Assembly (NCBI RefSeq): GCF_009497155.1
Contig: NZ_WINI01000001.1
Location: forward strand, 806,001-870,000
Reading direction: 5' to 3'
Length of the DNA: 64,000 bases
From: Glaciimonas soli
GTDB lineage: Bacteria; Pseudomonadota; Gammaproteobacteria; Burkholderiales; Burkholderiaceae_D
Shown: in pieces, positions 34,929-44,668 of the stretch
Layout of the letters: every line of letters starts with the position of its first letter
How positions within the stretch are numbered: position 1 is the first letter of the stretch
Made by a program: the position numbers and the translations under genes
The notes under the pieces: model-generated
Database searches by the model: none
What the model saw: only the letters and a program-made list of their open reading frames with translations
What the model was told of the DNA's origin: nothing

Positions 34929-37276
34929 TGTAAGAAATCTGCGGTGGAAGATGTGCCGCTGCCGTGATGCGGTGCCAATAAAACGGTGGATTGCAAAACA
35001 TCAATATCGTTCTGATAATGTGTCAACAATTGCTGTTCTTGCGCTGCTTCAATATCGCCAGGTAGCAAGATGGAGAACTTGCCATCACTAATCTTCAAGG
35101 TGCAGCTAAATGCGTTCGGTTTCAACTTAGCCTGCTGATAGCTTTCCAGCGGCGGTGACAGCATCGCAAATTGGATGCCATCCCACTGCCATGATTGGTC
35201 ACGCTGACAACGGCGATGTTCAGCGGCATTGAGAACAATGTCGTTAGTTTCCGGCAATGAGGAAATCACCTGATCTACTTTTATAGTGTTAAGTATGGTT
35301 AGCGCACCACCGGAGTGATCGCTGTCTGAATGTGAAATCACCACTGCATTCAGATGACTAATGCCTCGCGCTTTGAGATATGGCACGATGACGCGGCTGC
35401 CAGCATCCGAACCCGGCGCATAAGCTGGTCCTGCGTCATATAACAAGCGATGATGCTTAGTCTCGATCAGTAAGGACATGCCCTGACCGATATCAAAAGC
35501 GGTAACCCACATTTCACCTTCGGCAGGTCGACTTACATCATTGAGTATTAATGGCAACCAGCCAAATAGAGCCAGCCAGCGCAACGGCCAGCCACGCGGT
35601 GCCAGCCACCATAACGTCGCCATCAATGTAATGCCAAATATCCATGGAGATGGCAGCGGCGCTGTCCATACCGCAAATGAAAAATGACTTAACCAAGTTA
35701 AAAACATCACCAGACTAACCACCAAGGTGTGGGAAAATAATAAAACCCATCCGGAGAATGGTGCAGGCAATACCGCGCCCAGCAATGCTGCTGGCGTCAC
35801 GATCGTACCAACTAATGGAATCGCCACTGCATTGGCAATCGGACTGAACAATGATGTTTGACCGAACAACAACATCGTCAATGGAATCAAACCTATCGTC
35901 ACGGCATATTGTGTATTCGCAGCCGCGCGCAAAGCTGAGCGCCGTGCCTTAAGCCAGCGCCTTAGCCAGGACAACACGCTTGATTGCCCAGTTTTGTCGA
36001 TGTCATCATTTTGCTTATCCTCATGCCTGACCTCGTGGGGTACGCGTGCACGTGTACGCCCTACCGATGCATATAAAATCATGGCAACCGCGCCGTACGA
36101 TAACCAAAACCCATTGGACAACACTGCCCATGGGTCGTACAAAACCACTACACCCAGCGCTGCACATAGCACGTGCGAAATGCTGGAAATACGCCCCACC
36201 CATAGTGCAAGCGTCACCATCAATAACATCACCAAGGCACGCTGTGCCGGTATACCAAATCCGGCCAGGGCAACGTAGATCAACGCCATTAACGCACCAG
36301 AGACGGCAGTCACTTTCGGCGTCGGCAAAAGTAGCGGTAGTTCCGCCTGCGTAAAAAAAGAACGTCGCCATAATGCCGATACCAATGCGGCAAACAAACC
36401 GGCAACCAGGGAAATGTGCAAGCCAGAAATCGCAATAATATGGCTCACCCCGGTGCGAGCGAAAATCGTTCTGTCAGCTTGATCTATGTCGCGCTGATCA
36501 CCAATCACTAATGCCACCAGCACACCTGCATAGGGATAATTTGGTAACGCCGACTCTATGCGCTGTCGCAACCAACCGCGCCCGCGCTGTATCACATGGT
36601 TCAGGCTAAAAACAAAAGGGCTTATTAATCGATTAGATTCGCGATTGGCATCTTGATTCCTTCCCCCCTTTTTCAAATCAACATGTACGTAACCCGTGGC
36701 ACGCAAATTTTGTTCTAACAACCATATTTCATAATCAAAACCCGCAGGATTAGCATTGCCATTCGGGCGCTTCAAACGCACTGTCAACTTCCAGCGTGCG
36801 CCTGGCTGGATATCTCCTACAGTTGACATCAATTGGGGATTTTGTGTGTCACGCAGGCGATACCACGACAACGCCAGCAATGATGGGACTGACGGAGTCT
36901 CACCGTCTTGAGGCAACACCTGTTCAACCGCAAAATTAAACCGCACACCTTGTTCAAAATGCGCGGGTAGATTGGCCACCGTACCAATCAGCGTGATATC
37001 ACGTCCTTCCCACTCTGGCGGCAACTCTTGTCGTAAATAGTAGTACGCAAATAATGCGGCCCAGCAAAAACCAAACAGCGCCCCGCAGATGATGAATGAA
37101 AAGGTTTTAATCGAAGAACGAATAAACCGATGCTGCAATTTTTTGGAATAAAAAATTAAGACTGCGGATATGCCGAACAACAGCAGCAAGATGCAGAGAA
37201 ATTGCGCCGATGGCAAACCGGCCTGCGTTTGCAAATAGACAACACCGAACAGGAAACCAATGACACAACTGCGCAT
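34715..37276 (-). CDS. comEC: DNA internalisation competence protein ComEC/Rec2
   Basis: 853 residues. An N-terminal DUF4131 region has several helices. The Competence domain carries GDQRDIDQADRTIFARTGVS and HIIAISGLHISL, the family signature. A C-terminal metallo-beta-lactamase domain has FDIGQGMSLLIE and HSDSDHSGG. ComEC forms the inner-membrane channel for single-stranded DNA in natural transformation. It is full length and looks intact. Its last roughly 70 codons are duplicated 3.8 kb away next to cdiA. The tatD gene lies just upstream, 15 bases away, so the two form a unit. Confidence 0.95.
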   Translation of the reverse strand: MRSCVIGFLFGVVYLQTQAGLPSAQFLCILLLLFGISAVLIFYSKKLQHRFIRSSIKTFSFIICGALFGFCWAALFAYYYLRQELPPEWEGRDITLIGTVANLPAHFEQGVRFNFAVEQVLPQDGETPSVPSLLALSWYRLRDTQNPQLMSTVGDIQPGARWKLTVRLKRPNGNANPAGFDYEIWLLEQNLRATGYVHVDLKKGGRNQDANRESNRLISPFVFSLNHVIQRGRGWLRQRIESALPNYPYAGVLVALVIGDQRDIDQADRTIFARTGVSHIIAISGLHISLVAGLFAALVSALWRRSFFTQAELPLLLPTPKVTAVSGALMALIYVALAGFGIPAQRALVMLLMVTLALWVGRISSISHVLCAALGVVVLYDPWAVLSNGFWLSYGAVAMILYASVGRTRARVPHEVRHEDKQNDDIDKTGQSSVLSWLRRWLKARRSALRAAANTQYAVTIGLIPLTMLLFGQTSLFSPIANAVAIPLVGTIVTPAALLGAVLPAPFSGWVLLFSHTLVVSLVMFLTWLSHFSFAVWTAPLPSPWIFGITLMATLWWLAPRGWPLRWLALFGWLPLILNDVSRPAEGEMWVTAFDIGQGMSLLIETKHHRLLYDAGPAYAPGSDAGSRVIVPYLKARGISHLNAVVISHSDSDHSGGALTILNTIKVDQVISSLPETNDIVLNAAEHRRCQRDQSWQWDGIQFAMLSPPLESYQQAKLKPNAFSCTLKISDGKFSILLPGDIEAAQEQQLLTHYQNDIDVLQSTVLLAPHHGSGTSSTADFLHAVDPRIALFQVGYRNRYHHPKASVWQRYMDMGITNLRSDESGAITLRMSAKGGVEFTEYRKEHARYWYGH

Positions 37277-37291
37277 TGGCTAGTCCTTACC

Positions 37292-38089
37292 TTAACCAAG
37301 TAAAGCTAAGCGTGGCAACGCGATACGTGCATTGGCTGAAGTTGCCTGAGCTAAGTCATGAATTGGCATATTGCGTAACTGAGCCAGTACGCCACCAATG
37401 CGAGGGCATTCTTGTGGTGCATTTTTTTCCGGATGCAGCCAGACAGGCGACATATCCGGGGCATCGGTTTCCAGCACTAAGGTATCCAATGGCAATTGTT
37501 CCGCCAGACGTCGAATTTGCAAAGCGCGCGTAAATGTCATTGCGCCGCCAAAACCCAATTTAAAACCCAGGTCAATAAATGCTTGTGCCTGCTGAAAACT
37601 GCCATTGAAAGCATGGGCAATACCGCCCTGCACTTTAATGCGACGCAAATATTTAAGTAAAGTATCCTGAGATTTACGTACATGCAGCAGTACTGGCAGA
37701 TCAAATTCTCGTGCCAGTTTTAATTGCTCAACGTAAAAATACTCCTGCTTTTCACGTAAAACACCCGTATTCAAATCCGGCACAAAGAAATCCAGACCAA
37801 TTTCTCCTATCGCGACAAATAAAGGGTCGGCCATTGCTGTCGCAATCGCAGCGCGCAAAGTCAATAAATCCGCCTCGTCTGCATGAGGCACATAAATAGG
37901 ATGTATGCCCAGTGCGTAAGCACAATTGCTTTGCGCAGCGGCGATTGTCGCCACCGCTTGAAAATTGGCTCGCTCTACTGCCGGGATCACTATCCAGGAA
38001 ACCTGCTGTTGCGCCGCAGCCTGCGCAAAAGCGCTCTGCTGTCCGCCAAATTCGGCGGCATCAAGATGACAATGCGTGTCTATCCACAT
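37292..38089 (-). CDS. TatD family metal-dependent hydrolase
   Basis: 265 residues of the TatD/YcfH amidohydrolase fold. The metal-binding DTHCHLD is at 4-10, followed by GEIGLDFF with the bridging Glu, LLHVRKS, HAFNGS and ETDAPDM. Family members are Mg-dependent 3'-5' DNA exonucleases or deoxyribonucleases in the cytoplasm. The gene directly precedes comEC on the same strand, so it may be co-expressed with the DNA-uptake channel. A role in uptake is only a suggestion from this arrangement. Confidence 0.9.
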   Translation of the reverse strand: MWIDTHCHLDAAEFGGQQSAFAQAAAQQQVSWIVIPAVERANFQAVATIAAAQSNCAYALGIHPIYVPHADEADLLTLRAAIATAMADPLFVAIGEIGLDFFVPDLNTGVLREKQEYFYVEQLKLAREFDLPVLLHVRKSQDTLLKYLRRIKVQGGIAHAFNGSFQQAQAFIDLGFKLGFGGAMTFTRALQIRRLAEQLPLDTLVLETDAPDMSPVWLHPEKNAPQECPRIGGVLAQLRNMPIHDLAQATSANARIALPRLALLG

Positions 38090-38308
38090 AGGGGCGGCTT
38101 TTCAAAGATGAGCAGATTATCATCCTAGCATGCGATAGTATCTATTCGCACCGCGCAATGCTAAGGAAAAACCTAACATTCCTTGCTTATTAATTAAGAT
38201 GGTTATAAGCAATCTCGATTTAATTCTTAAGCGTTCAGAAGAGTGAAACACAATAGACTGATACCATAGCGGGCTACGCAAAAAACAATAAAGCAAGAAA
38301 CAATTCAG

Positions 38309-39325
38309 ATGGACAAAGTAAAAAATACATCATCGTTAGCCGATCCGGCCGCACTGGCACAACTTTTCGACCAGCGTGAGTTCCGTCATGCGCTCAGCAC
38401 TTTTACCACTGGCGTCACTATCGTTACTGCATGCAGTACTGTCGATGGCAGCGAAAAACTGGTTGGTATAACGGCGAACAGTTTCAATTCGGTCTCACTT
38501 GATCCCCCATTGGTGCTGTGGAGTTTGTCCAAGTCATCTCACAGCGCCGCCGTATTTGAAACTGCCGATTATTGGGCCGTACATATCTTGTCGCACGATC
38601 AGGATGGCTTGGCCAATCGCTTTGCAAAACGTGGCATTGATAAATTTGCCGGATTGACGATAGAACGTGGCTTAGGCGACGCACCTTTATTGTCTGGCTG
38701 CACCACTCGCATGCAATGTAAAACCACCTATCGCTACGATGGCGGCGACCATATCATTATGGTCGGCGAAGTAATGCATTTTGATCATTCTGATGCCCCG
38801 CCGTTGGTGTACCAACGTGGCAATTACGCCATCGCCACCCGTAAGGAGCTGACAGATGAAGCCGAAGCGTTAATCAAGGTCACCACTTCTGGGCGGAACA
38901 CAGATACAGCCGCCAGCAATACGATTACCCCGTTACTGGGCAACGCGTATTTTCAGTTATATGACAAATTGCGCGAATCCGGTGCGCAACATGGCTTGAA
39001 CGATACCGAATTTTTCGTACTCAACACGCTGGCTGCCAACGAAGGGCTAAGTCTGGCGGAATTGATGCAGTTGTTCGTCTACGCTGGTCATTCACCATTA
39101 GCCCATGTGTTAGACGACATGACAGTGCGCGGCCTGCTGCATGTGATCGTTGATCAAGATGAAGAAAGCAATAATGGGCTGTTTTATTTAACTGCTCTCG
39201 GCCACGATGTCGCACAAAAAATTGTTGATGCAGGAAAACAGATTGAAGCAGACATGCTGAGTAAATTGGGGGAAGTTGACACCATCGCTTTGCGTACATT
39301 GTTGCGGCGGTTTGTTAATCCCTGA
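38309..39325 (+). CDS. Flavin reductase-like domain fused to a MarR-type C-terminal domain
   Basis: 338 residues. Residues about 20-185 form a flavin reductase domain of the HpaC/DIM6-NTAB type (STFTTGVTIVTA, GITANSFNSVSLDPP, YWAVHILSHDQ, ADYWAV). After a linker, residues about 205-335 form a winged-helix MarR-like domain (DTEFFVLNTLAANEGLSLAE, VLDDMTVRGLLHV). This architecture is known from the reductase C1 of Acinetobacter p-hydroxyphenylacetate hydroxylase, where the MarR domain senses the aromatic substrate and relieves autoinhibition. No oxygenase partner lies nearby, so the substrate is unknown. The gene is isolated, divergent from tatD and convergent with selC. Confidence 0.85.
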   Translation: MDKVKNTSSLADPAALAQLFDQREFRHALSTFTTGVTIVTACSTVDGSEKLVGITANSFNSVSLDPPLVLWSLSKSSHSAAVFETADYWAVHILSHDQDGLANRFAKRGIDKFAGLTIERGLGDAPLLSGCTTRMQCKTTYRYDGGDHIIMVGEVMHFDHSDAPPLVYQRGNYAIATRKELTDEAEALIKVTTSGRNTDTAASNTITPLLGNAYFQLYDKLRESGAQHGLNDTEFFVLNTLAANEGLSLAELMQLFVYAGHSPLAHVLDDMTVRGLLHVIVDQDEESNNGLFYLTALGHDVAQKIVDAGKQIEADMLSKLGEVDTIALRTLLRRFVNP

Positions 39326-39391
39326 GAATAACGCAATATCGGTAGGGCTTCGCAAAACAGGACTGAGCGTGACTGCCAAGAGCATAGAGAT

Positions 39392-39488
39392 TGGCGGAGG
39401 ACAGTAAGAGTCGAACTTACGAAGGAATGATTGACACCCCTTGACGGGTTTGAAGCCCGCCCGTGCCACCGGACACGTTTGCCCTCCT
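39392..39488 (-). tRNA. selC: tRNA-Sec (anticodon TCA)
   Basis: 97 nt on the minus strand. The 8-bp acceptor stem GGAGGGCA/TGTCCTCC is followed by G and an encoded CCA. The D region GTCCGGTGGCAC, the anticodon loop CTTCAAA with TCA, a long variable arm and TTCGACTC in the T-arm all match bacterial selenocysteine tRNA (95 nt in E. coli). It lies downstream of selB on the same strand, completing the selenocysteine locus. Confidence 0.96.
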
Positions 39489-39494
39489 CTAATG

Positions 39495-39611
39495 CGGCCT
39501 CAACAGACCTACTGCGCAAGCCAATCTCAAATCTGTGATGCTCGCCGTACACCAGTACGGCTGTGCTTCTCGATTCGACCTTGGCTTGCTCGCTACGGTC
39601 TGTTGAGGCCG
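39495..39611. repeat. Long nested palindrome between selB and selC
   Basis: CGGCCTCAACAGACC (39495-39509) pairs perfectly with GGTCTGTTGAGGCCG (39597-39611). Inside it GCAAGCCAA pairs with TTGGCTTGC, and at the centre GCCGTAC pairs with GTACGGC. The 117 bases can fold into one branched rod on either strand. It sits 6 bases from the 5' end of selC, so it may be a processing or termination structure or a dispersed palindromic element. Confidence 0.75.
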
Positions 39612-39651
39612 TTTTAAGTCGGCGATCATTCAGTCAGTGATAAACACCAAA

Positions 39652-41535
39652 TCAGCGCAATACATGCGCGTCGCGCTGTCGGCGAGTATAGCCGACGCGG
39701 TCAAAATATTCCAATAGTTGTATGCTGCGTTTTCTTCCTAGGCCGGTGGCGTCGCGGAAAGCTGCGGCACTGACTGTTTTTTCCGGGTGCTCTTGCACTA
39801 ATGTTGTGATCACTTGCTGTAATTCATCAATGCGCGCTGGATGATAAAACAGATCGCGAATCACTTGATAGACTAAGCCCCGTTGACTTAATTTACGCAA
39901 GACTGTGCGTACTTCGACCTCATCGCTATTCAATTCGCGTGCCATATCGCGCACCCACGGTGGGTTGTATGCGCCAGCTTCCAACAGAGGCAGCAACTGC
40001 GCAGCCAATGCTTGTTCCTGTTCGCCCAAGGTAATCACGTGTTCTGGCATATGCAGATACGCGCCCTGCTGAAGCATGGTTTTATTGGCGCATACTTTGT
40101 CCACTAGCCAGCGCCACAAGACATCGTCTATATCGGGTTCTACGATGCGTTTGAAACGCGCAATTTGTGGTCCGATTTCATCCGGTGAGCTCGTATGAAA
40201 TGTCCGTAAGGCCTCCAGCATCCTCAAACATAATGCATCTACTGCTGTCTTTGAAATCAGCAGCGCATCGTCACCACGCAGTTTTACTTCGCTCACATCA
40301 TCAGGCAAGTTCAACAGCGGAACATAAGACAAGCGCAGCAAGGCTGAACGTTGCAAACCCAATGGACTGGCAGCCAGCAAAGCACGCACATCGGCGGTTG
40401 TAATAAACGCTTTCATCGCATCCAGCCAGGCATGACGTGCAGGGCCGCGCCGTTTTCGTGTTGGTCCAAAGGGATCTAGTACCTGGCCACCGCCAATAGT
40501 GCGCGTTGCCTGCGCGTTACGTATCACAAAACGCTCGCCCGGCATGGCATGTACTGGCGCATCCAAAACGATTTGCACACGCGCTTGTTGTCCCGGTGTC
40601 AGCGTATCGCCTTCTAACAAGGCAACATGGGCAGTATGATGCGCTGCGCCCAGATGGAGATGAATCTGCGACCAAGGCTTCAGGATTAGACCAGCATCGG
40701 CTAACAACGACAATTCCACGTCTATTCGTACTGAACATGCCGCCAGTGACGGTGCGACGATCCAGTTTCCACGCGAAATCCGCTCGCGCTCGATACCCGT
40801 CAGATTTAACGCTAAACGTTGTCCGGCATGGCCGGTACTAGCAACCTGATTTTGAGCGTGAATGCTACGTACTCTGACACTCTCGCCAGAAGGTGCGAGT
40901 ACCAGGCTATCGCCAATATTGACCTTGCCAGCCAACGCTGTGCCGGTAATGATGGTGCCGTGACCTGCCAGGGTAAACACCCGATCGATCGCAAGACGAA
41001 ATAGCTGATCGTCACGATGATGTGCGGTTTCCTGCGCGGCACATTCGAGATGCTGGCGTAAAGCAGCAACACCGCTATCGTTGGCGAGATGCGCTTGCGT
41101 GTGGAAAATAGGCGCGCCGGCGAACGGTGTCGCGGCAAGCAAAGCAGTAATTTGCTGTTCAACTGCGTGTACTTGCGCGGCATCGACCCTATCTACTTTG
41201 GTCAGAGCCACGGCTCCTCTGCGTATCCCAAGCAGTTCAAGAATCGCCAGATGTTCCTTAGTTTGCGGCATCACGCCATCATCGGCAGCAATCACCAGCA
41301 AGGCAAAGTCAATGCCCGCAGCGCCAGCGGCCATGGTGTGTATCAGTTTTTCGTGACCGGGAACATCAATCAAACCAAGAATTTCGCCATTTTGTAATGG
41401 CGTGTAGGCATAACCTAATTCGATAGAAATACCGCGTACTTTTTCTTCTTTGAGACGATCGGTATCAACGCCCGTCAATGCTTTGGTTAACGTGGTTTTA
41501 CCGTGATCTATATGTCCTGCAGTGCCTACGATCAT
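39652..41535 (-). CDS. selB: Selenocysteine-specific elongation factor SelB
   Basis: 627 residues. The GTPase domain starts at the first residue: G1 GTAGHIDHGKTTLT (3-16), then DVPGHEKL and LTKVDRV. EF-Tu-like domains 2 and 3 follow, with the family RFVIRNAQATRTIGGG segment. The C-terminal winged-helix repeats (about residues 370-627) bind the SECIS hairpin of the mRNA. SelB delivers Sec-tRNA to UGA codons. The ATG overlaps the selA stop (ATGA), showing coupling. Confidence 0.97.
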   Translation of the reverse strand: MIVGTAGHIDHGKTTLTKALTGVDTDRLKEEKVRGISIELGYAYTPLQNGEILGLIDVPGHEKLIHTMAAGAAGIDFALLVIAADDGVMPQTKEHLAILELLGIRRGAVALTKVDRVDAAQVHAVEQQITALLAATPFAGAPIFHTQAHLANDSGVAALRQHLECAAQETAHHRDDQLFRLAIDRVFTLAGHGTIITGTALAGKVNIGDSLVLAPSGESVRVRSIHAQNQVASTGHAGQRLALNLTGIERERISRGNWIVAPSLAACSVRIDVELSLLADAGLILKPWSQIHLHLGAAHHTAHVALLEGDTLTPGQQARVQIVLDAPVHAMPGERFVIRNAQATRTIGGGQVLDPFGPTRKRRGPARHAWLDAMKAFITTADVRALLAASPLGLQRSALLRLSYVPLLNLPDDVSEVKLRGDDALLISKTAVDALCLRMLEALRTFHTSSPDEIGPQIARFKRIVEPDIDDVLWRWLVDKVCANKTMLQQGAYLHMPEHVITLGEQEQALAAQLLPLLEAGAYNPPWVRDMARELNSDEVEVRTVLRKLSQRGLVYQVIRDLFYHPARIDELQQVITTLVQEHPEKTVSAAAFRDATGLGRKRSIQLLEYFDRVGYTRRQRDAHVLR

Positions 41536-42992
41536 GAATGCGTGGAGTTTAATTGCGCTAGTTGTTCCAATTGCGCGATGAAGCCTTGCTGATCTGCACT
41601 TTCAAGACAACGCAAATCCAGCCACAAAGTATCGCGTGAAATGCGGCCTAATACCGGGCGCGGCAATTCCCGTAGCATTTTTTCCAGGCGACCCAGGGGA
41701 TTGCTATGCTGATTCGCTGCAGTCGTGCGCAATGCCAATCCAAAGCTAGGCAACTGATCAATCGGTAATGCACCACTGCCAATCTGGCTCATCAATGGTT
41801 CTGTGCTGACTTCATATTCTGCGCCAACCATGCGCTGCAAAATGGGTTGCATCATTTCTGCTTGCGCACGCATCTGCGCTTGCGGGCGCGTCAACAGTCG
41901 CAGTGTGGTTAAGCGCTCAGCCAATAATTCCGGGGCTTTATATAAACGCAATACCGGTTCTAGTGCGGCCAGTGTCAGTTTACCGACCCGTAACGCGCGT
42001 TTAAGCGGATTACGTTTGATTTTCGCGATCAAATCGGCGCGACCGACGATCAATCCTGCTTGCGGCCCTCCGAGTAATTTATCGCCACTAAACGTCACTA
42101 AATCAGCGCCTGCCGCGATCGTCTCGCGCACAGTGGTTTCACGCGGCAAACCATATTCCGCAAGATCGACCAGCGTCCCGCTCCCCAAATCCACTACGGC
42201 AGGAATTTTGTGACTGCGGCCAAGCGGTACTAATTGCTCTAATTCGACCGATTTAGTAAAACCGGTAATCGCATAATTACTGCAATGGACTTTCATTAAC
42301 AAGCCCGTGTTTTCTGCAATGGCGCTTGTGTAATCAGCCAAATGGGTGCGGTTGGTGGTCCCGACTTCGCGCAGTACGGCGCCAGCACGTGTCATGATAT
42401 CGGGGATGCGAAAAGCACCGCCGATTTCTACCAATTCACCACGCGAGACGACGACTTCTTTATCCTGCGCCAAAGTATTCAACATCAGCAACACGGCGGC
42501 AGCATTATTGTTGACTACGGTGGCAGCCTCCGCACCGGTTAACTCACACAATAAGGATTCGACCAAATCGTCCCTATCGCCACGCTTGCCCGTGCTTAAA
42601 TCGAACTCCAGATTCATCGGCGCAGTGAGCGCAGCCACCACCGATTGCACCGCTTCATCCGGTAACAAGGCACGCCCAAGATTGGTATGCAATACCGTGC
42701 CGGTCAGATTAAAAACCTGCTTCATCGGCGAACTCGTCGCACGGATGAGCTGATGTTCAAGCTGCGCTGTCAGGCTAGTGATGCTGATCTCAGAAGCGGG
42801 CTTTCCAGTCAACATTGCCGCCCGCAACTCTGCTAACAAGACCCGCAATGCTGCCAGTGTCTGAGTGCGTCCATATTGCGCTATCAATGGCAAACAGCTT
42901 GCATCGGACAACACCGCATCAACCGATGGCAGATGCACTGGATTTATTGGATTGACGCCATGCGCTGTATCTGTGCCGGCTTTCATAGTCAT
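41532..42992 (-). CDS. selA: L-seryl-tRNA(Sec) selenium transferase SelA
   Basis: 486 residues from the ATG at 42992, chosen because GGAGAG lies 5 bases before it and it overlaps the fdhE stop by ATGA. A frame start six codons upstream exists. The PLP Lys lies in FSGDKLLGGPQAG. The N-terminal domain has the LTGTVLHTNLGRALLP motif, and NNNAAAVLL is in the cofactor pocket. SelA converts Ser-tRNA(Sec) to Sec-tRNA(Sec) with selenophosphate. selD, for selenophosphate, is not in this window. Confidence 0.97.
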   Translation of the reverse strand: MTMKAGTDTAHGVNPINPVHLPSVDAVLSDASCLPLIAQYGRTQTLAALRVLLAELRAAMLTGKPASEISITSLTAQLEHQLIRATSSPMKQVFNLTGTVLHTNLGRALLPDEAVQSVVAALTAPMNLEFDLSTGKRGDRDDLVESLLCELTGAEAATVVNNNAAAVLLMLNTLAQDKEVVVSRGELVEIGGAFRIPDIMTRAGAVLREVGTTNRTHLADYTSAIAENTGLLMKVHCSNYAITGFTKSVELEQLVPLGRSHKIPAVVDLGSGTLVDLAEYGLPRETTVRETIAAGADLVTFSGDKLLGGPQAGLIVGRADLIAKIKRNPLKRALRVGKLTLAALEPVLRLYKAPELLAERLTTLRLLTRPQAQMRAQAEMMQPILQRMVGAEYEVSTEPLMSQIGSGALPIDQLPSFGLALRTTAANQHSNPLGRLEKMLRELPRPVLGRISRDTLWLDLRCLESADQQGFIAQLEQLAQLNSTHS

Positions 42993-44002
42993 ATAGACTC
43001 TCCAAACCATAGCAAAGGATGACCGCTGGCACGCGCGTAACCCGCTTCGGTGACCAGTACGTCGAGCATTAGCGATGCCAAATCATCTGCCAGCGGTTCG
43101 ACATCATAATCATGCTCTTGATTGAAAATCTTACGGTAGGTATAGCAATCATCGCAGGTTTCTGCGCGCGCTACTTTTTGCGGATCATTGGCTTTATTCT
43201 CTGGCTTTTCGGTGATGATGGTCGTCGATGTCGCGTCATCATCCGGTGCTAAACTTTGATAGGCAATCTTGCCATTTTGTTCGCAATGTGAACATTTCAC
43301 CCGCACCATATGCCATTCGCTGGCGCACAAACTGCATTGCAAATAGCGATAGCCCTGCGACTGCCCACCGATACGTATCACGCTCGCAACCGGATGCGAA
43401 CCGCAAACGGGGCACAGTGTACCAATCTCCAACGTCGGCACGTCTGGCAAATTCAGTTTACTAGCTTGCCACGTCCATAACACTTGCAATGCGGCGGCAA
43501 TAAAAGGCGCTTGCGATGGCGTCAGGAACTCTGTGCGCTGTGTCAATACCGCATCAGCCAGGCTTTCCAATACGGCAGGCTCAAGCCCAAGCAGTTCAGT
43601 ACTGATCGCAGTGATGTACGGCGAAGGATGCGTGGTTTGCAGCTGGGTCAGTAAACGCGTCAGTATGTTGCGCCAGATGGCTGGGCGTTCGGCGGAGATC
43701 AACAGCGGTGGCATCGCGTGCTCTCGTGCCAAAGCTATGGCTGCCTGATCTGGCAGTGGCGCATCATCGCTTGTCAGCGTAACAAATATCGCCTGTTGCG
43801 CATCCACCAACGCCGCCATTAATGATAAATATCCACTGAATTCAGGGCTGACTGGCGTGCCCTTGATCTCGTTTGCCGCCAGACGACGCAAACGTGCTGC
43901 GCGGGCCTTGAATACACTATCCGCAGCTGGCAAGCGCAAACGAGGAATGGCATTGTGGTCGAGCGATTCAATCTCGCCGCGTTCTAGTATCCGTTGTACC
44001 AA
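42989..44002 (-). CDS. fdhE: Formate dehydrogenase accessory protein FdhE
   Basis: 337 residues (E. coli FdhE is 309). The hallmark rubredoxin-like Cys motifs are all present in the second half: CPVCGSHPVAS, CSLCASEWHMVRVKCSHC and CDDCYTY. It follows the first part with the conserved LPDQAAIALAREHAMPP. FdhE binds iron and is needed for assembly or activity of respiratory formate dehydrogenases in aerobic bacteria. It lies between fdoI and selA. Overlap with selA indicates one transcript. Confidence 0.94.
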   Translation of the reverse strand: MVQRILERGEIESLDHNAIPRLRLPAADSVFKARAARLRRLAANEIKGTPVSPEFSGYLSLMAALVDAQQAIFVTLTSDDAPLPDQAAIALAREHAMPPLLISAERPAIWRNILTRLLTQLQTTHPSPYITAISTELLGLEPAVLESLADAVLTQRTEFLTPSQAPFIAAALQVLWTWQASKLNLPDVPTLEIGTLCPVCGSHPVASVIRIGGQSQGYRYLQCSLCASEWHMVRVKCSHCEQNGKIAYQSLAPDDDATSTTIITEKPENKANDPQKVARAETCDDCYTYRKIFNQEHDYDVEPLADDLASLMLDVLVTEAGYARASGHPLLWFGESI

Positions 44003-44026
44003 AATGTTCCTCTACAAATATATAAG

Positions 44027-44668
44027 TTAGCGCGACTTCTTCACCATTTTTTCAAACCATCTTGGGTGATGCTTACGTGCCCATCCTAATGTGACCGTTC
44101 CGCGTATCATTGCGCCAAAAGAGCCTTTAATCCACAGCGCAGCATAAACATGAACGATGATCCCGGTGATCAGAACAAAGGCGCAAATGGCATGTAACAG
44201 CGCAGCCGCACGAATAATCGGAATCGGGAAGTACATCGCAAAATAAGCACGCCAAATCACAATACCAGACAACAGCAAGCCAAGCATACAGGCAATCAGC
44301 GTAAAAAACAGGAGCTTCTGACCCGCGTTATAGCGCCCCATTTTTGGCAGCTTGTCTTCCCGATTATTGAGTACGTCCGGCATTTGCTTCAACCACTGTA
44401 TATCTTCTGGTTCGATTTTATTGTCGCGCCAAAAACGATGCACCAAAATCGCAAAAGAGACAAACATCACCAGTCCGATAAACGGATGCAAAATACGCGT
44501 CCATTGTCCGCCGCCCAGCACGTTGGACAACCAGAACATAGAAGGATGAAATAATGACAAGCCTGATATTGCCAGCAACACAAAACAAATCGCAGTAATC
44601 CAGTGATTGCTGCGTTCATTAGGTGTATAGCGCTCAATCAATGGCGATGAGGTTTTATCATTGTCCAT
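44027..44668 (-). CDS. fdoI: Formate dehydrogenase cytochrome b556 subunit (gamma)
   Basis: 213 residues from the ATG at 44668, which has AGGAGA 7 bases upstream. Four membrane helices are seen with heme-ligand His in the first, second and fourth regions ([29 protein letters not shown]). This subunit anchors the enzyme in the inner membrane and passes electrons from the iron-sulfur subunit to quinone. Its start lies inside the end of fdoH. E. coli FdoI is 211 residues. Confidence 0.94.
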   Translation of the reverse strand: MDNDKTSSPLIERYTPNERSNHWITAICFVLLAISGLSLFHPSMFWLSNVLGGGQWTRILHPFIGLVMFVSFAILVHRFWRDNKIEPEDIQWLKQMPDVLNNREDKLPKMGRYNAGQKLLFFTLIACMLGLLLSGIVIWRAYFAMYFPIPIIRAAALLHAICAFVLITGIIVHVYAALWIKGSFGAMIRGTVTLGWARKHHPRWFEKMVKKSR

